Assembly (NCBI GenBank): GCA_032051265.1
Contig: DAMBYU010000003.1
Span: 248,001 to 312,000, forward strand
Reading direction: 5' to 3'
Source of the DNA: Dryocola sp032051265
GTDB taxonomy: Bacteria > Pseudomonadota > Gammaproteobacteria > Enterobacterales > Enterobacteriaceae
DNA length: 64,000 nt
Below, one piece after another: positions 50,507 to 59,895 of the stretch. The position numbers were made by a program, and so were the translations under genes. Positions within the stretch are counted from its first letter, which is position 1. Every line of letters starts with the position of its first letter. The notes beneath the pieces are model-generated. The model did not search any database. It was not told the origin of the DNA and saw only the letters and a program-made list of their open reading frames with translations.

Positions 50507-51526
50507 ATGACCGTACGCATCGCAATTAATGGCTTCGGTCGCATTGGGCGCAACGTGGTACGTGCTTTGTACGAAACCGGTCGCCGTGCGGAAATCACCG
50601 TGGTAGCAATCAACGAACTGGCTGATGCTGCGGGAATGGCGCACCTGTTGAAATACGATACCAGTCACGGACGCTTTGCCTGGGACGTACGTCAGGAGCG
50701 CGATGTGCTGTGGGTCGGGGACGACACTATCCGTCTGCTTCATGAGCCTGCCATTAATGAACTGCCGTGGCGCGAGCTGGGCGTAGATATTGTGCTGGAC
50801 TGTACCGGCGTCTTCGGTTCCCGCGCAGATGGCGAAGCTCACCTGGCGGCAGGTGCCAAAAAGGTTCTCTTCTCCCATCCCGGCGGCAACGATCTCGATG
50901 CTACCGTGGTTTTCGGTGTCAATCACGAAGAGGTGAAAGCCGAACACCGCATCGTCTCGAATGCTTCCTGCACCACGAATTGCATCATCCCTGTTATCAA
51001 ATTGCTTGATGATGCATTCGGCATTGAGTGGGGCACCGTCACCACCATCCACTCCGCCATGCACGATCAACAGGTTATTGACGCCTACCATCCTGACCTC
51101 AGACGTACTCGCGCTGCCAGCCAATCGATCATTCCGGTTGATACGCGTCTCGCTGCGGGCATCGCACGTATTTTCCCGCAATTTAACGACCGTTTTGAGG
51201 CGATTGCGGTCCGTGTGCCAACGATAAACGTCACCGCCATTGATTTAAGCGTTACGGTGAGGGATGCAGTAAACGCCAGTGAAGTCAACCTGTTGCTGCA
51301 AAAAGCGGCACAGGATTCATTTCATGGTATAGTTGACTATACGGAATTACCGTTGGTCTCGACTGATTTTAACCACGATCCGCACAGCGCCATTGTTGAC
51401 GGCACGCAAACCCGGGTCAGTGGGCAACATCTGATTAAAACTTTAGTCTGGTGTGATAACGAATGGGGCTTTGCTAACCGAATGCTCGACACGACGTTAG
51501 TCATGGCTGCAAGTGATTTCAGGTAA
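50507..51526 (+). CDS. epd: D-erythrose-4-phosphate dehydrogenase
   Basis: Epd oxidises erythrose 4-phosphate to 4-phosphoerythronate in the pyridoxal phosphate pathway. It is a 339-residue GAPDH-like protein with INGFGRIGRNVVRALYE, the catalytic cysteine in SNASCTTNCI and WCDNEWGFANRML. It is distinguished from GAPDH by the E. coli Epd-like N-terminus (MTVRIAINGFGRIGRN) and operon position before pgk and fbaA. Confidence 0.97.
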   Translation: MTVRIAINGFGRIGRNVVRALYETGRRAEITVVAINELADAAGMAHLLKYDTSHGRFAWDVRQERDVLWVGDDTIRLLHEPAINELPWRELGVDIVLDCTGVFGSRADGEAHLAAGAKKVLFSHPGGNDLDATVVFGVNHEEVKAEHRIVSNASCTTNCIIPVIKLLDDAFGIEWGTVTTIHSAMHDQQVIDAYHPDLRRTRAASQSIIPVDTRLAAGIARIFPQFNDRFEAIAVRVPTINVTAIDLSVTVRDAVNASEVNLLLQKAAQDSFHGIVDYTELPLVSTDFNHDPHSAIVDGTQTRVSGQHLIKTLVWCDNEWGFANRMLDTTLVMAASDFR

Positions 51527-51574
51527 GGCGCATACGCGTTCGCAAAACTTTAAGAATCAACGAGAGGATTCACC

Positions 51575-52738
51575 ATGTCTGTAATTAAGATGATCGATCT
51601 GGATCTGGCTGGTAAGCGTGTTCTGATCCGTGCAGATTTGAACGTACCGGTTAAAGAAGGGAAAGTGACATCTGACGCACGTATTCGTGCATCTCTGCCG
51701 ACCATCGAACTGGCGCTGAAACAGGGCGCGAAAGTGATGGTGACTTCTCACTTGGGTCGTCCGACCGAAGGCGAGTACAACGAAGAATTCTCTCTGCTGC
51801 CGGTTGTTAACTACCTGAAAGACAAACTGTCTGCGCCGGTTCGTCTGGCTAAAGATTATCTGGACGGCGTCGACGTTGCCGACGGCGAACTGGTGGTGCT
51901 GGAAAACGTTCGCTTCAACAAAGGCGAAAAGAAAGACGACGAAACCCTGTCTAAAAAATACGCTGCGCTGTGCGACGTATTCGTAATGGATGCGTTCGGG
52001 ACCGCGCACCGCGCGCAGGCTTCCACTCACGGCGTCGGCAAATTTGCCGATATCGCCTGTGCAGGTCCGCTGCTGGCAGCAGAACTGGAAGCGCTGGGCA
52101 AAGCGCTGGGCAACCCGGCTCGCCCAATGGTTGCCATCGTTGGTGGTTCTAAAGTTTCTACCAAACTGACCGTGCTGGACTCCCTGTCCAAAATCGCAGA
52201 CCAGCTGATCGTTGGCGGCGGTATCGCGAACACCTTCGTTGCCGCTCAGGGCCACAACGTTGGTAAATCCCTGTACGAAGCCGATCTGGTTGATGAAGCA
52301 AAACGCCTGCTGACGACTTGCGATATCCCGGTACCAACCGACGTGCGCGTAGCGACCGAATTCTCAGAAACCGCACCGGCGACGCTGAAATCGGTAAACG
52401 ACATCAAAGATGAAGAGCAGATTCTGGACCTGGGTGACGTTTCCGCGCAGAAGCTGGCTGACATTCTGAAGAATGCAAAAACCATTCTGTGGAACGGCCC
52501 GGTTGGCGTGTTCGAATTCCCGAACTTCCGTAAAGGCACTGAAATCGTTGCGAACGCTATCGCCGACAGCGAAGCGTTCTCCATCGCAGGCGGCGGCGAT
52601 ACTCTGGCCGCAATCGACCTGTTCGGTATTTCAGACAAAATCTCCTACATCTCTACTGGCGGTGGCGCATTCCTCGAATTCGTGGAAGGCAAGGTTCTGC
52701 CAGCAGTAGCAATGCTCGAAGAGCGCGCTAAGAAGTAA
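51575..52738 (+). CDS. pgk: Phosphoglycerate kinase
   Basis: Pgk catalyses reversible phosphate transfer between 1,3-bisphosphoglycerate and ADP. The 387 residues match the E. coli length. RADLNVPVKEG, TSHLGRPTEGEYNEEFSL, AIVGGSKVSTKLTVL and the nucleotide-binding SIAGGGDTLAAID are present. GAGAGG precedes the ATG. Codon use is strongly biased as expected for an abundant enzyme. Confidence 0.98.
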   Translation: MSVIKMIDLDLAGKRVLIRADLNVPVKEGKVTSDARIRASLPTIELALKQGAKVMVTSHLGRPTEGEYNEEFSLLPVVNYLKDKLSAPVRLAKDYLDGVDVADGELVVLENVRFNKGEKKDDETLSKKYAALCDVFVMDAFGTAHRAQASTHGVGKFADIACAGPLLAAELEALGKALGNPARPMVAIVGGSKVSTKLTVLDSLSKIADQLIVGGGIANTFVAAQGHNVGKSLYEADLVDEAKRLLTTCDIPVPTDVRVATEFSETAPATLKSVNDIKDEEQILDLGDVSAQKLADILKNAKTILWNGPVGVFEFPNFRKGTEIVANAIADSEAFSIAGGGDTLAAIDLFGISDKISYISTGGGAFLEFVEGKVLPAVAMLEERAKK

Positions 52739-52743
52739 TGATT

Positions 52744-52765
52744 ACGGGCAGGGTATCCTGCCCGT
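52744..52765 (+). terminator. Intercistronic hairpin between pgk and fbaA
   Basis: ACGGGCAGG and CCTGCCCGT form a 9-bp stem with a four-base loop, followed by a T-rich but interrupted sequence. It may be a partial terminator or mRNA-processing element in the epd-pgk-fbaA operon. Confidence 0.55.
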
Positions 52766-52829
52766 TGATTTCTTGTCGCCCGTAGATTTCAGGCGGCACA
52801 AACGTTTCGACGATACAGGACAAACAACC

Positions 52830-53909
52830 ATGTCTAAGATTTTTGACTTCGTAAAACCAGGCGTTATCACTGGCGATGACGTACAGAAAGTTTTCCAGGT
52901 AGCAAAAGAGAATAACTTTGCTCTGCCGGCAGTTAACTGCGTAGGCACCGACTCTATCAACGCCGTACTGGAAACCGCTGCGAAAGTTAAATCGCCGGTA
53001 ATCGTTCAGTTCTCTAACGGTGGTGCTGCTTTCATCGCGGGTAAAGGCGTGAAAACTGACGTTCCTCAGGGTGCTGCAATCCTGGGCGCAATCTCTGGCG
53101 CGCATCACGTGCATCAGATGGCTGAGCATTACGGCGTGCCGGTAATCCTGCACACTGACCACTGTGCCAAGAAACTGCTGCCGTGGATCGACGGTCTGTT
53201 AGACGCAGGTGAAAAACATTTCGCCGCTACCGGCAAGCCTCTGTTCTCTTCCCACATGATTGACCTGTCTGAAGAGTCGCTGGAAGAAAACATCGAGATC
53301 TGCTCCAAATACCTGGCGCGTATGGCCAAAATGGACATGACTCTGGAAATCGAACTGGGCTGCACCGGCGGTGAAGAAGATGGCGTAGATAACAGCCATA
53401 TGGACGCATCTGCGCTGTACACCCAGCCAGAAGACGTTGATTACGCTTACACTAAACTGAATGCAATCAGCCCGCGCTTCACCATTGCTGCTTCTTTCGG
53501 TAACGTGCACGGCGTTTACAAACCAGGCAACGTAGTCCTGACCCCGACTATCCTGCGCGATTCTCAGGAATATGTTTCTAAGAAACACAACCTGCCGCAC
53601 AACTCCCTGAACTTCGTCTTCCACGGCGGCTCCGGTTCTTCTGCTCAGGAAATCAAAGATTCCGTAAGCTACGGTGTTATTAAAATGAACATCGATACCG
53701 ACACCCAGTGGGCAACATGGGAAGGTATCCTGAACTACTACAAAGAAAACGAAGCTTACCTGCAGGGCCAGCTGGGCAACCCGAAAGGCGAAGATCAGCC
53801 GAACAAGAAATACTACGATCCACGCGTATGGCTGCGTGCGGCGCAGTCTTCAATGATCGTTCGTCTGGAGCAGGCTTTCAAAGAACTGAACGCGGTCGAC
53901 GTTCTGTAA
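52830..53909 (+). CDS. fbaA: Class II fructose-bisphosphate aldolase
   Basis: This zinc-dependent aldolase cleaves fructose 1,6-bisphosphate. The 359 residues equal E. coli FbaA. Metal ligands are in ILHTDHCAKKLLPW and ELGCTGGEEDG, and FHGGSGSSAQEI is the phosphate-binding loop. The ATG at 52830 aligns with E. coli; the in-frame start 19 codons upstream lies in the leader and was rejected. Confidence 0.98.
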   Translation: MSKIFDFVKPGVITGDDVQKVFQVAKENNFALPAVNCVGTDSINAVLETAAKVKSPVIVQFSNGGAAFIAGKGVKTDVPQGAAILGAISGAHHVHQMAEHYGVPVILHTDHCAKKLLPWIDGLLDAGEKHFAATGKPLFSSHMIDLSEESLEENIEICSKYLARMAKMDMTLEIELGCTGGEEDGVDNSHMDASALYTQPEDVDYAYTKLNAISPRFTIAASFGNVHGVYKPGNVVLTPTILRDSQEYVSKKHNLPHNSLNFVFHGGSGSSAQEIKDSVSYGVIKMNIDTDTQWATWEGILNYYKENEAYLQGQLGNPKGEDQPNKKYYDPRVWLRAAQSSMIVRLEQAFKELNAVDVL

Positions 53910-53937
53910 TTTAAAGCGCTTTATGACTGAACCAGGG

Positions 53938-53960
53938 CCCGCTTCATGCGGGCTTTTTTG
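53938..53960 (+). terminator. Rho-independent terminator after fbaA
   Basis: GCCCGC and GCGGGC form a GC-only stem with a five-base loop followed by six Ts. Confidence 0.9.
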
Positions 53961-54086
53961 TCGCTATTTTTTGCACCCGACGCTCATTTTTGTGACCAGG
54001 CTGGCACATTTATCGGTTTTTACTTACCCTTTAAAAACTTAGCTGTGCCTGTCGGGCGCAATTTTTCGGTAAGAACAAGGAATAAA

Positions 54087-54947
54087 ATGGAAGATCTCAA
54101 CGTAGTAGAGAGCGTGCATAACGCCGGAGGCTGGCTGGTGCGCAACCAGGCGTTACTGCTGAGCTATGCGGTCAATATTGTCGCGGCTATTGCCATCATC
54201 ATTGTCGGTATGATCGTTGCCCGCGCCGTTTCCGGCACGGTGAATCGCCTGATGCTCAAGCGCCATATCGACGCCACGGTAGCCGACTTTCTTTCCGCCC
54301 TGGTACGCTATGGCATTATCGCTTTCACGCTGATTGCCGCTCTGGGCCGCGTGGGCGTTCAGACCGCATCGGTGATTGCCGTGCTGGGTGCCGCCGGTTT
54401 GGCTATCGGCCTGGCGCTGCAGGGTTCGTTGTCTAACCTGGCAGCAGGTGTGCTGCTGGTGACCTTCCGTCCTTTCCGCGCCGGTGAGTATGTGGACCTG
54501 GGCGGCACTGCCGGTACCGTAATGCAGGTACAGATATTCTCCACCACGCTGCGCTCCGCGGATGGCAAAATTGTGGTGGTACCGAACAAGAAAGTTATCG
54601 ATGGAAACATCACGAACTTTTCACGTGAGCCCGTGCGTCGCAACGAATTTATCATCGGCGTTGCCTACGATGCGGATATTGACAGGGTTAAGCAGATCCT
54701 GACTGAAATCATCAATAGCGATGAGCGTATCCTGAAAGACCGTGAAATGACGGTGCGCCTTAACGAACTTGCCCCATCTTCCGTAAACTTTGTCATACGT
54801 GTCTGGAGCAACAGCGGCGACCTGCAAAATGTTTACTGGGATGTGCTGGAGCGCATTAAAAAAGCGCTGGATGCCGACGGTATCGGCATTCCTTATCCGC
54901 AGATGGATGTCAACTTCAGGCGTGTTAAAGAGCCTGCGCAAGAGTGA
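54087..54947 (+). CDS. mscS: Small-conductance mechanosensitive channel MscS
   Basis: MscS is a homoheptameric inner-membrane channel that opens under hypo-osmotic shock. The 286 residues equal E. coli. Three N-terminal transmembrane helices include the pore-lining VIAVLGAAGLAIGLALQGSLSNLAAGVL (split here: residues about 96-123), followed by FRPFRAGEYVDLGGTAGTV and the cytoplasmic cage domain. The ATG at 54087 has AAGGAA upstream. A start 47 codons earlier would begin inside the fbaA terminator and was rejected. Confidence 0.97.
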   Translation: MEDLNVVESVHNAGGWLVRNQALLLSYAVNIVAAIAIIIVGMIVARAVSGTVNRLMLKRHIDATVADFLSALVRYGIIAFTLIAALGRVGVQTASVIAVLGAAGLAIGLALQGSLSNLAAGVLLVTFRPFRAGEYVDLGGTAGTVMQVQIFSTTLRSADGKIVVVPNKKVIDGNITNFSREPVRRNEFIIGVAYDADIDRVKQILTEIINSDERILKDREMTVRLNELAPSSVNFVIRVWSNSGDLQNVYWDVLERIKKALDADGIGIPYPQMDVNFRRVKEPAQE

Positions 54948-54955
54948 GAATTTAT

Positions 54956-54978
54956 GGCCAGCTCCGGCTGGCCTTTTT
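54956..54978 (+). terminator. Rho-independent terminator after mscS
   Basis: GGCCAGC and GCTGGCC pair around a TCCG loop and are followed by five Ts. Confidence 0.9.
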
Positions 54979-55081
54979 CTCATTAGATCTACTGATTAAC
55001 CATTAAAATTATCCATTTCCTCTAATAACTTTCCCGCCGTACACTTCTCTTCAGTGACCACATATTGAAGAGTAACTCGTC

Positions 55082-55717
55082 GTGATATCTTACTATTTTC
55101 AAGGGCTTGCCTTGGGTGCGGCCATGATCCTTCCGCTTGGGCCGCAAAACGCCTTTGTGATGAACCAGGGCATTCGTCGTCAGTATCACCTGATGATCGC
55201 CTCGCTTTGCGCGCTGAGCGATCTGCTGCTGATTTGCGGCGGAATATTCGGCGGCAGCGCTGTCCTGATGAAATCGCCGTGGCTGCTGGCGATTGTCACC
55301 TGGGGCGGCGTGGCGTTTCTGCTGTGGTACGGCTGGGGCGCGCTGCGAACGGCGGCGAGCAGCAGCGTGGAGCTCGCTTCGGCGCAAATTATGAAGCAGG
55401 GACGCTGGCGAATCATCGCCACCATGCTGGCCGTGACCTGGCTTAATCCACACGTCTATCTCGATACCTTTGTCGTGCTGGGCAGCCTGGGCGGACAGCT
55501 TGCCGAGGAGCCGAAGCGCTGGTTTGCGCTGGGTACCATCAGCGCTTCGATTCTCTGGTTCTACGGCCTGGCGATTCTCGCCGCCTGGCTTGCGCCGCGT
55601 TTGCGGACGGCGAAAGCTCAGCGGATCATTAACGCTGTGGTAGGGCTGGTGATGTGGTTTATCGCCTCGCAGCTGGCGTGGGATGGCGTCAGGCACATCA
55701 AAGCGCTGGCGGGCTAA
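55082..55717 (+). CDS. argO: Arginine exporter ArgO (LysE family)
   Basis: This 211-residue inner-membrane protein has about six transmembrane helices. LysE-family motifs are GLALGAAMILPLGPQNAFVMNQG (shown in pieces by position, residues 7-29) and WLNPHVYLDTFVVLGSLGG. It exports arginine and in E. coli is activated by ArgP, encoded nearby. The start is GTG at 55082 and no better ATG aligns. Confidence 0.95.
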   Translation: MISYYFQGLALGAAMILPLGPQNAFVMNQGIRRQYHLMIASLCALSDLLLICGGIFGGSAVLMKSPWLLAIVTWGGVAFLLWYGWGALRTAASSSVELASAQIMKQGRWRIIATMLAVTWLNPHVYLDTFVVLGSLGGQLAEEPKRWFALGTISASILWFYGLAILAAWLAPRLRTAKAQRIINAVVGLVMWFIASQLAWDGVRHIKALAG

Positions 55718-55827
55718 TTCACCTTTATCCGATAGACAAGTTTTTATTCCAGGCTAAGCTTGCTTCCAGGATGTCCGCGTTCTTATCCGGACGTGATGAC
55801 AGTGGAACATAGCATGGAGGAATTACA

Positions 55828-56559
55828 GTGAAGTTTAAAACCCTGGCATTAGCTGCATTAGTAGGGCTTAGTTCGGTTCCAGCGCTGGCGGATGAGCTGC
55901 CAAATGGCCCGCACGTCGTGACTTCCGGCACCGCAAGCGTGGACGCAGTCCCTGATATTGCCACGCTCGCCATTGAGGTAAACGTCTCTGCTAAAGATGC
56001 GGCATCGGCAAAAAAACAAGCTGACGATCGCGTTGCGCAATATCTTACCTTCCTGCAGCAAAGCGGCGTTGAGAAGAAAGATATTAACGCTGCGAATTTG
56101 CGCACGCAGCCTGAATATGAATACCTGAAAGATGGCAAAACCCAGCTGAAGGGCTATCGCGCCGTGCGTCAGGTTGAAGTGACGCTGCGTCAACTCGACA
56201 AAATGAACGAGTTGCTGGATGGCGCTTTGAAGGCCGGGCTCAACGAGATTCGTTCTGTCTCGCTGGGTGTTGCGCATCCGGAAGCGTATAAAGACAAGGC
56301 GCGTAAGGCGGCCATTGATGATGCCACTCGCCAGGCAAAACTGCTGGCAGAAGGCTTTGCGAGCAAACTGGGGCCGGTGTACAGCGTGCGTTATCATGTT
56401 TCGAACTATCAGCCAGCGCCTATGGTACGGATGATGAAAGCCGATGCGGCGGCACCGGCTTCTGCGCAAGATACCTACGATCAGCAGACCATCCAGTTTG
56501 ACGATCAGGTCGACGTGGTGTTTGAGCTGGAACGCGCGCAGACGCAAAGCGCACAATAA
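55828..56559 (+). CDS. yggE: SIMPL-domain periplasmic protein YggE
   Basis: The 243-residue protein has a signal peptide (MKFKTLALAALVGLSSVPALA) followed by a SIMPL (DUF541) domain: VTSGTASVDAVPDIATLAIEV, TQPEYEY and VRYHVSNYQPAPMVRMM. The family is reported to reduce oxidative stress, but its mechanism is unclear. It starts with GTG, preceded by a strong GGAGG. Confidence 0.93.
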   Translation: MKFKTLALAALVGLSSVPALADELPNGPHVVTSGTASVDAVPDIATLAIEVNVSAKDAASAKKQADDRVAQYLTFLQQSGVEKKDINAANLRTQPEYEYLKDGKTQLKGYRAVRQVEVTLRQLDKMNELLDGALKAGLNEIRSVSLGVAHPEAYKDKARKAAIDDATRQAKLLAEGFASKLGPVYSVRYHVSNYQPAPMVRMMKADAAAPASAQDTYDQQTIQFDDQVDVVFELERAQTQSAQ

Positions 56560-56570
56560 ACGCTTCGATA

Positions 56571-56602
56571 AAAAAAGCCCGCTTAACGAAGCGGGCTTTT
56601 TA
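56571..56602. terminator. Bidirectional terminator between yggE and argP
   Basis: AGCCCGCTT and AAGCGGGCT form a 9-bp stem with a four-base loop, with A and T tracts on opposite sides, serving both convergent genes. Confidence 0.9.
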
Positions 56603-57502
56603 CTATTCGGCGTCCTGACGCAGTACACGATGCCCGTACTCCAGCAGGGCATCCGTCACGTTGCGCATCATTCTGCTTTCCGGCGCAAACCTGTGCCAGT
56701 AGAGCATGCGTCTTTGCATCAGGCCCGGCGTCAGGTCGATTAGCTCGCCGCTGTTTATCTCTCTTTCGATTTGCAGATGCGGAATCATGCAGCAGGTAGT
56801 GCCCTGGCGCGCCAGCTGTACAAAGGCTTCTGATGAGTTAACGATATGGCAAGGCACGCTCCCGGGCGAGAGATCGAAGTTCTGCTGCAGAAAGGCCTGG
56901 TGCATATCGTCCAGGTGGTCAAACGCCACCGCGGGCGCTTTTAGCAGCGCGGAGCGCGTAACGCCGTTCGGGAAGTAGCGTGCGGCAAAATCTTTGGACC
57001 CGACAAACAGGTAGTCCAGCGCCCCTAAGCGATCGACCAGGCAGCTTGGCAGCGGCTGCGGTTGAATCGATACCGCGCCGACAACTTCGCCACGACGCAG
57101 GCGTTCCTGAGTCCGGGTTTCATCTTCGACCTGGAGATTCAGGCGGATAGGGGAGTCGGCCAGAACCGGAGCAAGCGCCGGCAGTAACCAGGTTGCCAGA
57201 CTGTCGGCGTTGACCGCAAGCGACAGCAGCAGCGGCGTTGAACCGGTTTGCTCATCGCCCAGCCACTCCTCCTCCAGCAGCTCTACCTGACGCAGCAGCG
57301 CCAGCAGCTTCTGGCCTTGCTCTGTGGGACGCGGTGGCACGGTGCGCACTAACAATGGCTGGCCGAACATGTTTTCCAGTTGCTTGATACGTTGTGAAAC
57401 CGCTGACTGAGTAATGCAGAGCTTTTGCGCCGCGCGCTCAAATCCGCGTTCACGAATAACCGCATCCAGCGCCTGTAGCGTTCTGTAGTCCGGACGTTTC
57501 AT
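56603..57502 (-). CDS. argP: LysR-family regulator ArgP (IciA)
   Basis: The protein has 299 residues. The N-terminal LysR helix-turn-helix (FERAAQKLCITQSAVSQRIKQLE) is almost identical to E. coli ArgP. The effector domain binds arginine or lysine, and the regulator activates argO, among others. The ATG at 57502 aligns with E. coli MKRPDYRTLQALDAV; an upstream in-frame start adds 12 residues without support. It is divergent from rpiA across about 165 bases. Confidence 0.96.
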   Translation of the reverse strand: MKRPDYRTLQALDAVIRERGFERAAQKLCITQSAVSQRIKQLENMFGQPLLVRTVPPRPTEQGQKLLALLRQVELLEEEWLGDEQTGSTPLLLSLAVNADSLATWLLPALAPVLADSPIRLNLQVEDETRTQERLRRGEVVGAVSIQPQPLPSCLVDRLGALDYLFVGSKDFAARYFPNGVTRSALLKAPAVAFDHLDDMHQAFLQQNFDLSPGSVPCHIVNSSEAFVQLARQGTTCCMIPHLQIEREINSGELIDLTPGLMQRRMLYWHRFAPESRMMRNVTDALLEYGHRVLRQDAE

Positions 57503-57667
57503 TGTTGTTGCTGACTCCTGTTTTCGTTGTGCCAGCACTATGACATAAATTTGTGACCGATCCAGACCAAATCCACAAAGATCGGATGAGTTCGGCCATT
57601 CCCGAGGACAACCTTCCGGCGCTTGCTCTATAATGCGCGTCAGTTTTCACAGCACAGGCAAATAACC

Positions 57668-58327
57668 ATGACGCAGGATGAACTGAAAAAAGCAGTCGGA
57701 TGGGCAGCGCTCCAGTACGTACAGCCGGGCACTATTGTTGGCGTGGGTACAGGCTCTACTGCCGCACACTTTATTGACGCCCTGGGCACCATCAAACATC
57801 AGATTGATGGCGCGGTATCCAGCTCTGACGCTTCCACCGCCAGGCTGAAAAGCCTGGGCATTACCGTGTATGATCTGAACGAAGTCGACTCCCTTGGCAT
57901 CTACGTTGACGGAGCAGACGAGATCAACGGACAAATGCAGATGATCAAAGGCGGCGGCGCGGCGCTTACCCGCGAGAAAATCATTGCGTCAGTGGCCGAT
58001 AAGTTTATCTGTATTGCGGATGCGTCCAAACAGGTCGATATTCTGGGGGATTTCCCGCTGCCGGTAGAAGTGATCCCAATGGCGCGTAGCTGCGTGGCCC
58101 GCAAGCTGGTGAAACTGGGTGGCCGTCCGGAGTACCGCCAGGGCGTGGTAACGGATAACGGCAACCTCATTCTTGATGTCTACGGCCTGAGTATTATCGA
58201 TCCTGTGGCGCTGGAAAATGCGATTAACGGCCTGCCGGGCGTGGTAACCGTTGGTCTGTTTGCCAACCGTGGCGCCGATGTCGCGCTGATAGGCACGGCT
58301 GACGGTGTGAAAACCATCGTAAAATGA
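57668..58327 (+). CDS. rpiA: Ribose-5-phosphate isomerase A
   Basis: RpiA interconverts ribulose 5-phosphate and ribose 5-phosphate. It has 219 residues with GVGTGSTAAHFIDAL, YVDGADEINGQMQMIKGGGAALTREK (positions about 78-103) and GGRPEYRQGVVTDNGN. The ATG at 57668 matches E. coli; a start 15 codons upstream is unlikely. Confidence 0.97.
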   Translation: MTQDELKKAVGWAALQYVQPGTIVGVGTGSTAAHFIDALGTIKHQIDGAVSSSDASTARLKSLGITVYDLNEVDSLGIYVDGADEINGQMQMIKGGGAALTREKIIASVADKFICIADASKQVDILGDFPLPVEVIPMARSCVARKLVKLGGRPEYRQGVVTDNGNLILDVYGLSIIDPVALENAINGLPGVVTVGLFANRGADVALIGTADGVKTIVK

Positions 58328-58396
58328 TCTGACCGGGGCGCATCACGCGCCCAACAATCCGTATAAAAATGACAAATAATTTTAACGGCAAATTTG

Positions 58397-58410
58397 GTGA
58401 CATATGTCAC
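58397..58410. promoter_or_regulatory. CRP-like palindrome upstream of serA
   Basis: GTGACATATGTCAC is a perfect 14-bp palindrome inside a longer match to the CRP consensus (GTGA, six bases, TCAC). It lies about 200 bases upstream of serA, in the 280-base rpiA-serA interval, which otherwise holds no gene. Confidence 0.65.
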
Positions 58411-58607
58411 ATCCTTGTAAAAGACCTGTGATTCCTTCCTGGAACGCCTTCACGACCAGCATTTTGTGCTAATGCCACGCCTCTTATTCCTTTTCGTCAT
58501 CCCCCTGGCGCAATCGTTTATATTGCCGTAGGCGTAGATTTTGATATTTTGACGGCAGGGTAATTTACAGGCAGTACCACAACAGCACAGAAAAATAGGG
58601 TCGGGAA

Positions 58608-59846
58608 ATGGCAAAAGTATCACTGGAGAAAGACAAAATTAAATTCCTGCTGGTGGAAGGCGTGCACCAGAAAGCGGTCGAGAACCTTCGTGCGGCAGGT
58701 TATACCAACATCGAGTATCACAAAGGCGCGCTTGATAGCGATGCGCTCAAAGCTTCCATCCGTGATGCCCATTTCATCGGTTTACGTTCCCGCACTCATT
58801 TAACTGAAGATGTTCTGTCTGCGGCGGAGAAACTGGTCGCGATTGGCTGTTTCTGTATCGGTACTAATCAGGTCGATCTGGATGCGGCGGCAAAACGCGG
58901 CGTACCGGTCTTTAACGCGCCGTTCTCCAATACCCGCTCCGTTGCCGAACTGGTTATTGGCCAGCTATTACTTCTGCTGCGCGGCATACCGGAAGCGAAC
59001 GCTAAGGCGCACCGTGGCGTGTGGAATAAACTGGCTGTGGGCTCCTTTGAGGCTCGTGGTAAAAAGCTCGGTATTATCGGTTACGGCCACATCGGGACGC
59101 AGCTTGGCATCCTGGCTGAAGCTTTAGGTATGAACGTCTTCTTCTACGATATTGAAAGCAAACTGCCGCTGGGTAACGCGACTCAGGTGCAGCATCTGTC
59201 GGACCTGCTCAATATGAGCGATGTGGTAAGCCTGCACGTACCGGAGAATGCTTCCACTAAGAATATGATTGGCGCCAACGAACTGGCGCTGATGAAGCCG
59301 GGCGCGCTGTTAATTAACGATGCCCGCGGGACCGTAGTCGATATCCCTGCGCTGTGCGATGCGCTGGCCCGCAAGCACCTGGCCGGTGCGGCAATCGACG
59401 TATTCCCGACCGAACCTGCAACCAACAGCGATCCGTTCACTTCTCCGCTGTGCGAATTTGATAACGTGATCCTCACCCCGCATATCGGCGGTTCGACTCA
59501 GGAAGCGCAGGAAAATATCGGCCTTGAAGTGGCGGGTAAACTGGCAAAATATTCCGATAATGGCTCAACGCTCTCTGCGGTGAACTTCCCGGAAGTTTCC
59601 CTGCCGCTGCACAGCGGCACCACGAGCCGCCTGCTGCATATCCATGAAAACCGTCCTGGCATTCTGACCGCGCTGAACCAGATTTTTGCCGAGGAGGGGA
59701 TCAACATCGCCGCACAGTATCTGCAAACAACGCCGAAAATGGGCTATGTGGTGATCGATATTGATGCTGAGGAAGATGTCGCCGAGGCCGCTTTAAAATC
59801 AATGAAGGCAATTCCGGGCACTATCCGCGCTCGTCTGCTTTACTGA
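58608..59846 (+). CDS. serA: D-3-phosphoglycerate dehydrogenase
   Basis: SerA performs the first step of serine synthesis and is inhibited by serine through a C-terminal ACT domain. It has 412 residues, two more than E. coli SerA: LHSGTTSRLLHIHENRPG has two extra residues where E. coli has LHGGRRLMHIHENRPG, at the junction before the ACT domain. Cofactor motif GIIGYGHIGTQLG and the catalytic histidine in LTPHIGGSTQEAQ are normal. The loop with the active-site arginine reads NDARGTVVD instead of NASRGTVVD. Confidence 0.97.
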   Translation: MAKVSLEKDKIKFLLVEGVHQKAVENLRAAGYTNIEYHKGALDSDALKASIRDAHFIGLRSRTHLTEDVLSAAEKLVAIGCFCIGTNQVDLDAAAKRGVPVFNAPFSNTRSVAELVIGQLLLLLRGIPEANAKAHRGVWNKLAVGSFEARGKKLGIIGYGHIGTQLGILAEALGMNVFFYDIESKLPLGNATQVQHLSDLLNMSDVVSLHVPENASTKNMIGANELALMKPGALLINDARGTVVDIPALCDALARKHLAGAAIDVFPTEPATNSDPFTSPLCEFDNVILTPHIGGSTQEAQENIGLEVAGKLAKYSDNGSTLSAVNFPEVSLPLHSGTTSRLLHIHENRPGILTALNQIFAEEGINIAAQYLQTTPKMGYVVIDIDAEEDVAEAALKSMKAIPGTIRARLLY

Positions 59847-59860
59847 TAACGCTTTTTGCA

Positions 59861-59886
59861 CAGCCTTCTCCTGCGGGAGAAGGCTG
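59861..59886 (+). terminator. Hairpin between serA and fau
   Basis: CAGCCTTCTCC and GGAGAAGGCTG form an 11-bp stem with a four-base loop between the converging stops. There is no long T run on either side, so termination efficiency is uncertain. Confidence 0.55.
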
Positions 59887-59895
59887 AGGCGAGAT

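Noticed and set aside
53946..54086. N-terminal extension of mscS by 47 codons
   Set aside because: It would begin inside the stem of the fbaA terminator and has no counterpart in E. coli MscS; the ATG at 54087 has a proper ribosome binding site.
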